Positions 1-9,984 of a DNA stretch of 14,875 nt are shown here, piece by piece. This DNA is from Lachnospiraceae bacterium (GTDB lineage: Bacteria; Bacillota; Clostridia; Lachnospirales; Lachnospiraceae). The stretch lies in contig SFEV01000061.1 of NCBI GenBank assembly GCA_004557975.1, positions 1-14,875 of the forward strand, given 5' to 3'. Within the stretch, counting starts at the first letter, position 1, and each line of letters opens with the position of its first letter. A model generated the notes under the pieces. That model worked only from the letters and a program-made list of their open reading frames with translations. It made no database searches and was not told the origin of the DNA. Made by a program: the position numbers and the translations under genes.

Positions 1-3000
1 AAGCTTAATTCTGTAATTCGCATAATTCTTCTGATTCACATTCACATAGGCTTTAATCGGAATAATAAACTGTGTTCCGTCGAAAATATCACTGGTAATC
101 AACCGGTCACCGGCACTGTCATAATACTCTGATTTCATAATTTCCCATGACATACCGCTGTCAAAGCTTATGAAATCCTGCGCATTATCCAGACTGTTTC
201 CGTATCCTCCCCTGCCGCCTCTTTGTAAGGACAAAGTAAATGTGATACTGTCCGTGTTTTTCAGAATCTCTTTAATATTATCATCACTTGCAAGCTTTGC
301 AAAGTCCAGAGATGCGATAATGTCAATACGGCTGGCAGTTTTTTTATCATTCAGATACTCCTGTACCAGCTCCAGCGGGTTTATTCCAAGCTGGCTGATA
401 TTCGTTGCATCCATGGCAAGGATTACCGCATACTGCACACCGCGGTAATACTTTATATTATCATCCCGGAAAACACTTACCGTACTGTATCTCAAGGAGG
501 CTTCCTGCGTGGAAATCCTTGCTGTATACTGCAATTGAACCCATCTGTCAACACCGGAATTTTCTGATGGCGGAATGATTTCATTCACCATTCCCTGGCC
601 GCCAAATACCACATCCATTTCTGCTGTCACAATGATTTTGCTCTCACCGACAGAACTCTGACCCTTGATTGTTTTTCTGACACCGGCCAGATCAAGTGCC
701 TGATTTCCGTCTTTTGACAAAAGCAATTCCATATTTGCTCCGTGAGCGGTCCAGGTGCAGGAGGATGCTTCAGCCTTCGTTTTGTCCTGCTTTGCCCAGG
801 AACTGCCATTGTAAGTATAATAATTTCCCTGTTCATCCTGAACAAAAAAGTGAACTGTACCGGTAGTGCCGGACGGAAATCCCAGCTCCTGGACGGATTC
901 AGAATTATCTTCCTGCTTCGTATGCTCCTGCATATCCACAGAAAACTTTAGAAACAGACTGTCACTGTCACCATAAACCTGCTCATTGGAAAAGGTGATT
1001 TCATCCCGGATCTGAACTCTCATTTTATTCTTCTCATCAGAAAGATCGACAGAATCAGGAGCAGAAACCGTCACCAGCTCCTGTCTGTAGCCGGCTGAAA
1101 TCTGATAAGTGGATTCGTCATTTGAACCCCTGCATTCAAGCGTGTTGTCATAACGATGAACCCAGGTACCACTATTCGGCATGATCCATTCCAGAGAAGA
1201 GCTCAGTGCACCGTTTATATAGAAGCTTTCATTCTGCTTTGGCACATTTATGACTAAATAATAATTCTCCTCCGGTATATTCTCCTCTGCTTCCAGATCC
1301 GGTACCGTCAGATCGTATCGCATCGTTCCTTCCGCAACAGTTTCTCCGTCACCGACCGGTCTGTAATACTTATTGTCCAGGCAAACTGTAGCCTTCGACA
1401 GATCTGTTTCCTCCAGATATTTTCCGTTTGCGTCATTCTGACTCAATGTTACTCTCAGAATATCAGCCATCGAAGACGTGAAATTCTCATTCTGATCAGA
1501 AACTGATGTAAAATCACTCAATCTGATGTCCGTTTTTGTGCCCGCAGAAGTTCCCTGCGTCCTGTACTGATAAGCTCTGTTTCCATCCTGACAGTCTACC
1601 AGCAAAAGCTGAGTACCGGAGGGCAGACCGGAGGAAAAGCTGAGGATTTTGTCCACATTCCTCATATCACCGCCGGTATCCATATGGCCCTGCCAATCAT
1701 ATTCCACATATTCCGACTTCTCACGATTGTACTGATACGTGATGTACGCCGTGATCGGATTTTCCGTGCTCTCCAGAACATGCGTCTTCAGAGTATCATA
1801 CGTCGATGCCCGGAACTCAGCTCCGTAGGAGAACGTGGACATAAAGTTATACTGCAGTTCACGGATCACCACAACCGGTACGCTGACCGTGCAGGTGCGA
1901 TTCACACCATTTACCTTTACTGTGAAACTTGCTTCAATGAGAGTAAACCTGTTTCTCGTATTATCAAAGCTGTTATTTCTGACGCGCAGCGTCCTGTTAT
2001 CCGATGCAAGGTAAATGGAAGCAGGCTCCGCTTTCAGCTGAGCGTCGGTTGCCCTGGCAAAAGTACCATTTGCTGTATCATAGTAATATACGGAAATCTC
2101 AGGCTTCACATTCGCCTCTGAATATCCTCCATTGGTGATCACATTCAGATAAGCTTCAATCATACCGGAATTTGCCCCGCGCAGCACCAGAACAGGCAGT
2201 TCTTCCGGCCCGCAGCCCTGTTCCAACAAGAATGTGGATACAACCGGTTCAGACTTTCCTTCCTCATTGACAATTTCTGCTGCCCGGGGATAGGACACCA
2301 GATTTTTCTTTCCGTCTGTCTCTGTCCCCGTTATATTATCGGCCCAGATCCGCGCAGCTACGGAACCATAAGTATCCCCCGTAATCTTTCCAACGGCGTC
2401 GCCGGTCAGCAGTTTGTCCACTCCCGAAAGCCGGAAGTTCGGGTTCACCGTAACGTAAGGAGCCTTCTGATCCGATACTTCTGTCTCTGTTCCGGCATAG
2501 TCTGCATAAGAGATGAATCCATTGTAATTTTTCCCTGCATCCTTATTTCCGACCGCTTCCGGAATACTCACTTCACCTTTATCCGCATAAACTGAAATGC
2601 CGGCAGCATTCACCTTGAAATCATCGCCGGTTGTGTTTATATTCATCCATCCAAACAGACGTCCCGCCTTTGGTCCGGTAATTGAAGTATTCTTCAGCAG
2701 AATGTTAAACAGATAATACTGGCTTGCTGCTTTTCCGACCAGGCCTCCGGAATATGTGCTGCCATCTATTGTGCTGTCTTCAATCTTGCAGTCGCTCATA
2801 TTCAGATTGAAATTTGAAGCACTATGGCCATATCCGACATACCCTCCTGAAATCTTGCTGATAATCGTTGTTCCGATAATCTCACACCGCTGGATCACTA
2901 TACTGGTATTTGTATATCCATAGGCAACTATACCTCCGGCATATTCATTGTTGACCCGTTTACCGGACGAAATGGTACAATCCATCAGTCGGATATCATA

Positions 3001-6000
3001 GAAATAAGTCGGATTCACATTACCGATACGCCCGATAATCCCTGCTGCAGCAGAATTGTCGGTTCCATCCTCCGGACCGTTATATGAGCCACTGCTCTGC
3101 TTAACATACTCATCCTTCACAGAAGTCTGAACCGTAACACGTTCCAATCTGAGAGTCCGGATATCCGTACCATCTGTCACACTTAACCCGGTCCTGCCGT
3201 TTACTTCAGGGTCATTTACACCGGTTCTCATACCGGCTGCTCCAAAGATTCCGCCGGCAACCCCTCGCTTTGTCTCTGCCGTAATTGTCGATTCTCTTCC
3301 GACAATAAGCGCTTCCTCCGTTACGGTACAGCTTGCAAAACAATTGAAATACACACTGCCATTCTTATATGGAATTCCCAGTCCTGAAAACTGCGGCTTA
3401 TTCGAAGAGCTGTATGCATATACGTAGCCTGCCAGCCCTCCTGCCGCCAGCTTTGCCGTGACTGTAATACCGCTGTAAGAACAGTTGAGGAAGCTCGGTC
3501 CGAACATTGCATATTTTGATCCGGACAGCAATATACCGGGACAGCCCTTTACAGTATCATTTGTCATTGCCGTGGCGCCGATCAGTCCGCCGGCACTGGT
3601 GGGGCCTGTGATTTCGCCACCTTTCATATGCAGATTTTTCAACAGATAATTATGAACCAGGGAGCGTCTGGTCGTATCGGTGGCATCAATATCACTCACA
3701 CTGCCAATCAGTCCACCCACTGTCACAGCGCTGAGGCCATCCTCATCAGCAAACGTATCCGTTTGCGGCTGAATCTTTTCAGTCCCGTCGCTTCCGATAT
3801 ACTTCAGGCTGACATTACAGTCTGTGAGAGTCAGATTCTGCGCAAAGATACTGCCTGATGTACCGCCGCTCTGCTTTTTTGTCCAGACGATGTTAAAAAT
3901 ACCGCCCAGGGAAGCTGCATGGAAATCATCATCCTCGTATTCCCTGACATTCATACTGATGTTCTGCACATCTGTATCCCTGCCGTCAAAAGCACTGACA
4001 CGCAGAACGACCCTCGATGCGTCCACAGAACTGACTCCGTTCGTCTCCCCGAACGCTGCATTGGAAACGTATCGGGCTGACAATCCGCGATATCCATTGC
4101 CATAGCCATCCATGTCGAAGGAACCATTTTCTGCAAATCTGATGACAATACCGTCTGTACCGCTGCTGCAAAGTTCTGCAGAACCGCTGTCATCTGTATA
4201 CTTATCCAGCAGGTACGGGACATTGGAATCTGTCCATACACTACGCAAATCTTTTTTCGCAGCTTCATAGTCATCCGGCTCTGCAGCTGCACCTATCTGA
4301 TTATAAGATGCATTCCTGGCCCTGCCTTTTGCATATGCATTGGAGCTTTTGCTTCCTCCGCCGCTGCTAACAATGGCCGAAAGGAGCAGAAGCCCCTGAG
4401 CATTGTTTACAGTTAAGGTGGCAGTACTTTCATCCCAGGTCAGATCACTTGTTCCATCATAAGATATCTGATTAATTTTATAATTTTTGTCTCCGTTATC
4501 CGGTACTGTTTCTGTTCCCTCATAGAAGGCATATCCTCCGAGAACACGGCCGATGATCGGATTCCTGTAAATCTGTGCATCAGTTCCCGTAATTCCCGTA
4601 TCATTTGAACAGCTGCCGCGGAAAATCACGCCGCCGCCTGCGATCACGCCAATGTAACCGCCAACCGGTACCAGATGGGGGCCTGTTCCTGCAGGCTCAA
4701 CCCTGAACGGTTCTTCTGCTCTGACCGTAACGTTTTCTATGATATTGTCTCCGCCCAGAACACAGCCGATCACACCGCCGAAGAAGGTTTTCGGCGATTG
4801 CTCCGCAGTTCCCCGCGTCCATGTATCCCTGTTCAGGGTGAGACTCTGGTTCAGCACAATCGACAGATCACGTACAACGCTTCCATAGCTGTATTTAATA
4901 AAAGCCGTAGATCCGCCGGAAAGTGTCACAGTAATATCATCCGCTCCGCCTGTAATCACTCCCGTAAACGGCAGACCCTGATCGGAGCCGTCCGTTCCGA
5001 TTCCCTTAAAATCGGCAAGTTCCATGGATTCTGTGATTTCAAAATATGCATTTGCCAGATACTGCTGAACATTTCCGGTGTAAGCGGTTTGATCCTCCCT
5101 CTGCCAGCCGCTCTCCGTATATGTCAGGAGCTCATCATGTGCAGCCTCATCCGTATGATATTCCTCATCTATAGAAACCCGTACCTTCCAGCCAATGGAT
5201 GGTGTTCCATTGTTAATATAGTCTGCTGCCTCCTCCAGAAGTTGTGCATCCACAAGGTACGGATGCCCGTATGTACCGCATCCCTCTGTCAGATCAGAAG
5301 ATAATACATTCACCGCCAGTTCATGCCACCCGTCTGCCAGTGAATATTCCGAAGCTGAAGTGGCAGGAGAAAACGCAGCATAAGGAAGATAATTCGAAAA
5401 GTCATTCTGTTCGTCAAACCGGCCAACAGCCGATACAAAATACCCCTCCCCATATGCATCATAGTAGCAGCCCTGTTTCGACTTATACTCTACCGTCGTG
5501 CTGAGTTCCTTTCCATAGGTCGCATTGTGCACATGGATATCTCCATCATAATCCTTACTTTTATAAAAACGATACGTCGCCGATCCATTTTCATAGCGAA
5601 GACTGTTGAGGAGAATGGCTCTGGTAAACACCCCGCTTTCAGGCAGCCTGATGGTACCGGCGAATTCAACAGAAACGCCTGTAGCTCCCTGTCCGCCCAC
5701 ATCTCCGATAAGACTGGAACCGGCTTCCATCGTCTGAGCATCTGTAGTGGAAATGTAATTAGCACGGATTCCCGCATAAGATCCTGACCGGCAGATCAGT
5801 ACCGGTGTGAAGTCTCCCGCAGGCGCGACATACATTCCGTCAAGCAAAACTGCTTTCTCTGTCTCGTCAGCGTCTCCGAGAATCACAGCACATGCAGAGG
5901 AATTGCCTCCTCTGGTATCACCCTGAACCGTTCCGCAGATCAAAGCGCCGGAGCCGCCGTTGACGGTTCCCACTGAACCGGAAAAGGAAACACCGTTCAC

Positions 6001-9000
6001 TGTCAGGGTTCTGTCCGTATAATCTGTCGCAGCTGTAAGATCTGCAGTGAAATTGCCGAAAAGAGCGCAGTGCATGGTGTAATGCTGAGAATGGCTTCCC
6101 GCATCTCCACGCGTCAGTTTATTTCCGGCTTCTTTTGTCTCTATCTGATCATTGTAGAATTTCACATCCGCATATTGAACAGCAGCGCTGGAATTGGTGA
6201 TATCGATCGGATAGTAACTGAGACCTTTCATGTCAAAAGACGCCCTGTCGGCCGAAGAAGTCCCTCCGACTGTTCCGGCAGTGATGTCCGCATTTCCGGC
6301 TGTAAAGTATGCCTTCAGATTGGAAGCCGCATAGCGATACACAGACCAGATGAGAAGCTCCTCTGCAGTATTGATCACAGTGTCGCTGCCACTGCACGCA
6401 TTCATTACCTCCGGCAGATTGTAATAATACCTGCTGTAAAGATTCGTCTGCATGCTCTGCCCCACGGTGGTTCGATTGACGTAGGTATTGCGCTCTCCCT
6501 CTGTCATATTGACCGTACCATTTTCTGTTTTCAGTGAAATGATACCGCTGCCGTTGGCTGTAATCTGATAATCCGGAGTGCCGCTGTTCCTGTCCGCCCA
6601 GGCGGTATAAGCTACAAATTCATCAAAAACGCTGCCGTCAAATTCGATCTGAGCCGGCACACGATACCCTTTGCCTGTGTCCTCATTCCAGTCCCAGTAC
6701 TCCTCCACTACCAGATAGAGTCCGTTCATCTCCGTATCTTTCGCATTGATCAGTTCTTTGTAAGGTCCTCCCTGGCAGACCAGCAGACCCAGCGCCTTCG
6801 CCTGTGCTGCGTTTATGGACAGACCGCTCAGATCCGCACTGCTGACGCTCCACTTCCCGCTGGCACGATAAACAAGACCGCCAAGCTCCCCGTTTCCGCG
6901 TGCATCGAGCATGGTACCGGTGACTTTCAGTCCGCCCACATTCACGTCTGTATTGGCCCAGATACCACCCAGAATGCCACCCATGCGTTCAGAAGCGGTA
7001 CCTGTAAGAGAAAACTGGTCGACCGTAAGATCCGTAATCGAAATGGTCCGTATCCCGGAACCGCCGGGGAAAATGGTGCCAACCAGGCCACCGGCGTAGA
7101 TATTATTAGAAGCATTTTTATATTCTATCTTCCCTCCAAGCTTTGCTCCATCGCAGACCATATTTACACTGGAGTCCTTTTCTATGGCACCTGCCGCACC
7201 GCCGATATGATTGTAATGTCCATTTCCGGAATTTGATACCGTAATCTCTGAAGCCAGATTTGTTCCGGAAGTAAAATTCAGTGTTGTCTGCTTCGTACCG
7301 GAAATCAGGCCAAACACACCTCCGACGTACAGTGGATTGCTTCCGCTGCACACCACATCGACAGCAACCTCTGTCGATACCCCGGTGATTGTGTCAGCAG
7401 AAGCTGTATCACAGGACAGAAGAGCCGCCAGTCCGCCGGATTTCATACTTGTTGAGGCTGAAGTCAATTTATTATTCGACACACGGATACTTCCTGCCAG
7501 CGTCAGATTCTGCACTTTTGCACTGCCGGAAAGCACAGCAAACAGGCCGGTGGCATAATGCCAGTAAATACGGCCGTCTCCTTTGGATACTTTTGCATGA
7601 TCTGCCTGGTTTTCTCCGCCAATATCAAGGCTGATTTTATAACCGTTCCCAATCAGTTCTCCCGAAAACGTATCCTCTGCCGAATTCACGTCCCGCGTCA
7701 GTCCGCCGATGCCGCATCCCGTCAGATCGAGATCCTGGTTCAGAATGATCGTTGCAGTTTTCAGCGTGCTCCAACTGTCGCTGTCAACCCCATCAACTGT
7801 CGGGAAATACCCGCGTGCCTGCCATGCCAGAGCAAGGCAGGCATAATCCAGCGCATCAGAAAGCTGATACGTATCCCCTGTTTTATTCAGTATGCGCGAA
7901 AAGCTGACTGCATAATCATCTCCCACCTGCAGAAAATCCGCTATGCGGTACAGCTCCCCGTAATTTCCTATATCATCAAGTTCCATTCCTCCGCTGTATC
8001 TGGTGATTGCAACACCCGGCGCATAAACGAGAGAACAGTCCTGAGAACCCACAATCTGGCCGGAATAGGCGTTGGTCAACAGAGGACATCCGGACAGATC
8101 CAGACTGTTTTTCAAACAGATTATGCTCCCCCTGTGAGCGGAGCCTGCAACACTGCCGCCGCCCTTGTTCGTAGAATAGCTGCTGGTATTCACCGCCATT
8201 GTGTCCGCAATCAGAAGTGCCCCATCTCCCACATACGCAGACAGTCCTCCGAAACCGCGGTCCGACTCCGCTTTCGTTTTGGGATCCTGCACGGTGATTG
8301 TGCTGTTTGCGGCATCCAGAGTTGCTGTTTTCTGGAGTGCCACAATACCGCCAATGTATTGGGGATAATATGTGGTATCCGTCCCGACACTGATTTTTGA
8401 CGTAATATTACATTTTTTCACCACAAGGGCGTTCTTCGCCCCTGCACCCTCCAGTGTGCCTGCCACGCCTCCGTAGGCTGTCGTATTTGTGGCAGCTGTC
8501 AGAGAACTGCTGATTTCAGAATCTGTATTACTTTCTGTATTCAGTCTGCATATCCCGTTCTCATTCAAAATGAGCGCACCAAACATGCCGCCGCAGCTTC
8601 CCGGTCCGGAAACCTCTTTCTGTGCATCATCGGCAAAGCTCACGCCCGCGAGGGGAGCAAAGGTTCCCGTAACCGTGCACGTTCCGTAATATACGCCGGC
8701 ATTCTCTGTTGCTTTTACTTTCACAGACTGAAATATCACACTCGCATTTTCATCCAGCGGTCCCGTACCGGTCACCACAATTCCCGCAATACCGCCGGCT
8801 GATTGTCCCGCCGTCAAGTCTGCACTCACAGAAGCAGTGGCACCTTCAGAAAAACATATGGATGAATTGACCATGGAACCAACCAGGCCGCCGGTATTGT
8901 TTCCCTTCAATGTGACATCCAGATCCAGATTGCCCGATACCGTGAGCCGGGAACCCTCCTTCATACTCCCGACGAGGCTTCCCACATTTTCGGAACCGGC

Positions 9001-9930
9001 AAGATTCAGGGAAACGTTCCCTGGCAAAGTAAGAGTTCCGACCTGAAGTGCTGTCCCATCATCCATTTCACCGCAGACGAGACCGACATCACCGGAATAT
9101 TCCACAGAAGGGCCAGCCTTGACAGCAGAATAATCCAGGAAAGGCAGCGTTACAAGTCCCGTGCCGCCTGTCAGTTTTCCGATATATGGACTGAAGTTCG
9201 AGGAACTTGCCAGAGGCATATGAATCTCACAGTCTGTATCACCGGCCACCAGTTTATACGCCAGGACAGGCGTATCCTGCGTACCGGTCCAGTTAATTCT
9301 GACATTGTTTAAATCTGCCTGCGCACCAAGAGCCTTGAAAATGGTTCTGGATGATTTCACAGTAATACTCTGCCCTGTGAATTTTCCGAGAAACGGAAAA
9401 TCATCATCCCCCAGTCCTTTATATGTATCGCCAAGGATCAGATTACCGGTAAATGAAAAATCAATGTTCCAGTTCTGATAATTCGCTTCGGCGGTCTGGG
9501 GCTGCAAAGATAACAGCTCAAGAATTTTTCCCTGTCCCTCCTGAACCGTTAAAGTCACAGTCCCATCTTCCGCTTCATGGATAATTTCATCCGGAATATA
9601 TCCGGCGCTGCTGAGCACAGTGCGGAAACTATCTGCAAAAAGGCCGGATGATGTACCTTCCGCAAGCAGACTGAGTTCCAGGATAATCTGTTCCTCATAC
9701 TCTGTGCTTTCCACGGATTCTTCTGAGCTGACGCTTTTCTCCTCTGTCGTATCAGATGTTATCTTCAGTCTTTCTGCAGACTCTTCTGCTCCGGCGTTTT
9801 CCTCTTCTGCCGCATCAGTCATTATCTCCTGTTTTCCTGCAGATTCTTCCGCCGATGCAGTAACCGGTATCGCATTTGCTGTCATACACACCGCAAGCAG
9901 AACGGCTATCTTTTTTTTGAAATGAATCAT
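1..9930 (-). CDS. Giant secreted surface protein with GLUG-like repeats (3' end outside window)
   Basis: This is an uninterrupted frame of 3,310 codons starting at the ATG at 9930-9928. I found no in-frame stop down to base 1, so the C-terminus lies outside the window. An AAAAGGGG box about 8 nt upstream supports the start. Residues 1-27 form a Sec signal peptide: KKK, a hydrophobic core, then a likely cut after A-S-A. Residues 27 to about 75 are an acidic repeat linker. From about residue 130 there are beta-solenoid-like modules with GG[LIV]xG motifs resembling the GLUG repeat (NVGSLVGSM near 315, NTGGLVGSM, YAGGLVGTI, VGGLIGSVS near 2068, YSGGLVGKA). These cluster at about 315-625, 725-1015, 1700-1795 and 2065-2420. 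Five module openers with an A-x-x-L-L pattern lie near 131, 690, 1186, 1559 and 1841. Residues about 2420-3310 lack GLUG motifs and look like beta-sandwich domains. No catalytic motif was recognised. It is the last visible gene of a four-gene operon, 54 nt after its neighbour. An adhesin or stalk role is inference; the anchor is not visible. Confidence 0.93.
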   Translation of the reverse strand, partial: MIHFKKKIAVLLAVCMTANAIPVTASAEESAGKQEIMTDAAEEENAGAEESAERLKITSDTTEEKSVSSEESVESTEYEEQIILELSLLAEGTSSGLFADSFRTVLSSAGYIPDEIIHEAEDGTVTLTVQEGQGKILELLSLQPQTAEANYQNWNIDFSFTGNLILGDTYKGLGDDDFPFLGKFTGQSITVKSSRTIFKALGAQADLNNVRINWTGTQDTPVLAYKLVAGDTDCEIHMPLASSSNFSPYIGKLTGGTGLVTLPFLDYSAVKAGPSVEYSGDVGLVCGEMDDGTALQVGTLTLPGNVSLNLAGSENVGSLVGSMKEGSRLTVSGNLDLDVTLKGNNTGGLVGSMVNSSICFSEGATASVSADLTAGQSAGGIAGIVVTGTGPLDENASVIFQSVKVKATENAGVYYGTCTVTGTFAPLAGVSFADDAQKEVSGPGSCGGMFGALILNENGICRLNTESNTDSEISSSLTAATNTTAYGGVAGTLEGAGAKNALVVKKCNITSKISVGTDTTYYPQYIGGIVALQKTATLDAANSTITVQDPKTKAESDRGFGGLSAYVGDGALLIADTMAVNTSSYSTNKGGGSVAGSAHRGSIICLKNSLDLSGCPLLTNAYSGQIVGSQDCSLVYAPGVAITRYSGGMELDDIGNYGELYRIADFLQVGDDYAVSFSRILNKTGDTYQLSDALDYACLALAWQARGYFPTVDGVDSDSWSTLKTATIILNQDLDLTGCGIGGLTRDVNSAEDTFSGELIGNGYKISLDIGGENQADHAKVSKGDGRIYWHYATGLFAVLSGSAKVQNLTLAGSIRVSNNKLTSASTSMKSGGLAALLSCDTASADTITGVSTEVAVDVVCSGSNPLYVGGVFGLISGTKQTTLNFTSGTNLASEITVSNSGNGHYNHIGGAAGAIEKDSSVNMVCDGAKLGGKIEYKNASNNIYAGGLVGTIFPGGSGIRTISITDLTVDQFSLTGTASERMGGILGGIWANTDVNVGGLKVTGTMLDARGNGELGGLVYRASGKWSVSSADLSGLSINAAQAKALGLLVCQGGPYKELINAKDTEMNGLYLVVEEYWDWNEDTGKGYRVPAQIEFDGSVFDEFVAYTAWADRNSGTPDYQITANGSGIISLKTENGTVNMTEGERNTYVNRTTVGQSMQTNLYSRYYYNLPEVMNACSGSDTVINTAEELLIWSVYRYAASNLKAYFTAGNADITAGTVGGTSSADRASFDMKGLSYYPIDITNSSAAVQYADVKFYNDQIETKEAGNKLTRGDAGSHSQHYTMHCALFGNFTADLTAATDYTDRTLTVNGVSFSGSVGTVNGGSGALICGTVQGDTRGGNSSACAVILGDADETEKAVLLDGMYVAPAGDFTPVLICRSGSYAGIRANYISTTDAQTMEAGSSLIGDVGGQGATGVSVEFAGTIRLPESGVFTRAILLNSLRYENGSATYRFYKSKDYDGDIHVHNATYGKELSTTVEYKSKQGCYYDAYGEGYFVSAVGRFDEQNDFSNYLPYAAFSPATSASEYSLADGWHELAVNVLSSDLTEGCGTYGHPYLVDAQLLEEAADYINNGTPSIGWKVRVSIDEEYHTDEAAHDELLTYTESGWQREDQTAYTGNVQQYLANAYFEITESMELADFKGIGTDGSDQGLPFTGVITGGADDITVTLSGGSTAFIKYSYGSVVRDLSIVLNQSLTLNRDTWTRGTAEQSPKTFFGGVIGCVLGGDNIIENVTVRAEEPFRVEPAGTGPHLVPVGGYIGVIAGGGVIFRGSCSNDTGITGTDAQIYRNPIIGRVLGGYAFYEGTETVPDNGDKNYKINQISYDGTSDLTWDESTATLTVNNAQGLLLLSAIVSSGGGSKSSNAYAKGRARNASYNQIGAAAEPDDYEAAKKDLRSVWTDSNVPYLLDKYTDDSGSAELCSSGTDGIVIRFAENGSFDMDGYGNGYRGLSARYVSNAAFGETNGVSSVDASRVVLRVSAFDGRDTDVQNISMNVREYEDDDFHAASLGGIFNIVWTKKQSGGTSGSIFAQNLTLTDCNVSLKYIGSDGTEKIQPQTDTFADEDGLSAVTVGGLIGSVSDIDATDTTRRSLVHNYLLKNLHMKGGEITGPTSAGGLIGATAMTNDTVKGCPGILLSGSKYAMFGPSFLNCSYSGITVTAKLAAGGLAGYVYAYSSSNKPQFSGLGIPYKNGSVYFNCFASCTVTEEALIVGRESTITAETKRGVAGGIFGAAGMRTGVNDPEVNGRTGLSVTDGTDIRTLRLERVTVQTSVKDEYVKQSSGSYNGPEDGTDNSAAAGIIGRIGNVNPTYFYDIRLMDCTISSGKRVNNEYAGGIVAYGYTNTSIVIQRCEIIGTTIISKISGGYVGYGHSASNFNLNMSDCKIEDSTIDGSTYSGGLVGKAASQYYLFNILLKNTSITGPKAGRLFGWMNINTTGDDFKVNAAGISVYADKGEVSIPEAVGNKDAGKNYNGFISYADYAGTETEVSDQKAPYVTVNPNFRLSGVDKLLTGDAVGKITGDTYGSVAARIWADNITGTETDGKKNLVSYPRAAEIVNEEGKSEPVVSTFLLEQGCGPEELPVLVLRGANSGMIEAYLNVITNGGYSEANVKPEISVYYYDTANGTFARATDAQLKAEPASIYLASDNRTLRVRNNSFDNTRNRFTLIEASFTVKVNGVNRTCTVSVPVVVIRELQYNFMSTFSYGAEFRASTYDTLKTHVLESTENPITAYITYQYNREKSEYVEYDWQGHMDTGGDMRNVDKILSFSSGLPSGTQLLLVDCQDGNRAYQYRTQGTSAGTKTDIRLSDFTSVSDQNENFTSSMADILRVTLSQNDANGKYLEETDLSKATVCLDNKYYRPVGDGETVAEGTMRYDLTVPDLEAEENIPEENYYLVINVPKQNESFYINGALSSSLEWIMPNSGTWVHRYDNTLECRGSNDESTYQISAGYRQELVTVSAPDSVDLSDEKNKMRVQIRDEITFSNEQVYGDSDSLFLKFSVDMQEHTKQEDNSESVQELGFPSGTTGTVHFFVQDEQGNYYTYNGSSWAKQDKTKAEASSCTWTAHGANMELLLSKDGNQALDLAGVRKTIKGQSSVGESKIIVTAEMDVVFGGQGMVNEIIPPSENSGVDRWVQLQYTARISTQEASLRYSTVSVFRDDNIKYYRGVQYAVILAMDATNISQLGINPLELVQEYLNDKKTASRIDIIASLDFAKLASDDNIKEILKNTDSITFTLSLQRGGRGGYGNSLDNAQDFISFDSGMSWEIMKSEYYDSAGDRLITSDIFDGTQFIIPIKAYVNVNQKNYANYRIKL
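9727..9852 (-). repeat. Degenerate 63-bp tandem repeat coding an acidic linker
   Basis: Just after the signal peptide of the giant protein, two 21-residue units follow each other: AEESAGKQEIMTDAAEEENAG (residues 27-47), then a second (48-68) keeping AEESA, an IxxxD core and an EE pair. A third partial unit (SEESVESTEYEEQ) starts at residue 69. The units are clearly diverged at the DNA level. The linker is acidic and probably disordered, a plausible spacer between the membrane or wall and the folded modules. Confidence 0.6.
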
Positions 9931-9984
9931 ATTCCAAACCCCTTTTCAAACATACAGTAACGGAATCTCTGTCTGCATACCACC

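Noticed and set aside
1684..2121. Plus-strand open frame of 145 codons
   Set aside because: Antisense to the giant gene, with shadow-type composition.
4675..5304. Plus-strand open frame of 209 codons
   Set aside because: Antisense shadow of the giant gene with no domain pattern and no upstream ribosome site.
7558..8400. Plus-strand open frame of 280 codons
   Set aside because: It lies wholly antisense to the giant gene, has no ribosome site, no recognisable domain and a composition rich in Cys, Ile and Arg typical of reverse-complement shadows.
1..9930. CRISPR array or DNA tandem repeats within the repetitive giant gene
   Set aside because: The repeats are short protein motifs at irregular spacing with diverged DNA; there are no constant repeat and spacer units.
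1..9930. Possible frameshift or split inside the giant gene
   Set aside because: Reading the minus-strand triplets across the region showed no in-frame stop, and the protein stays sensible throughout.
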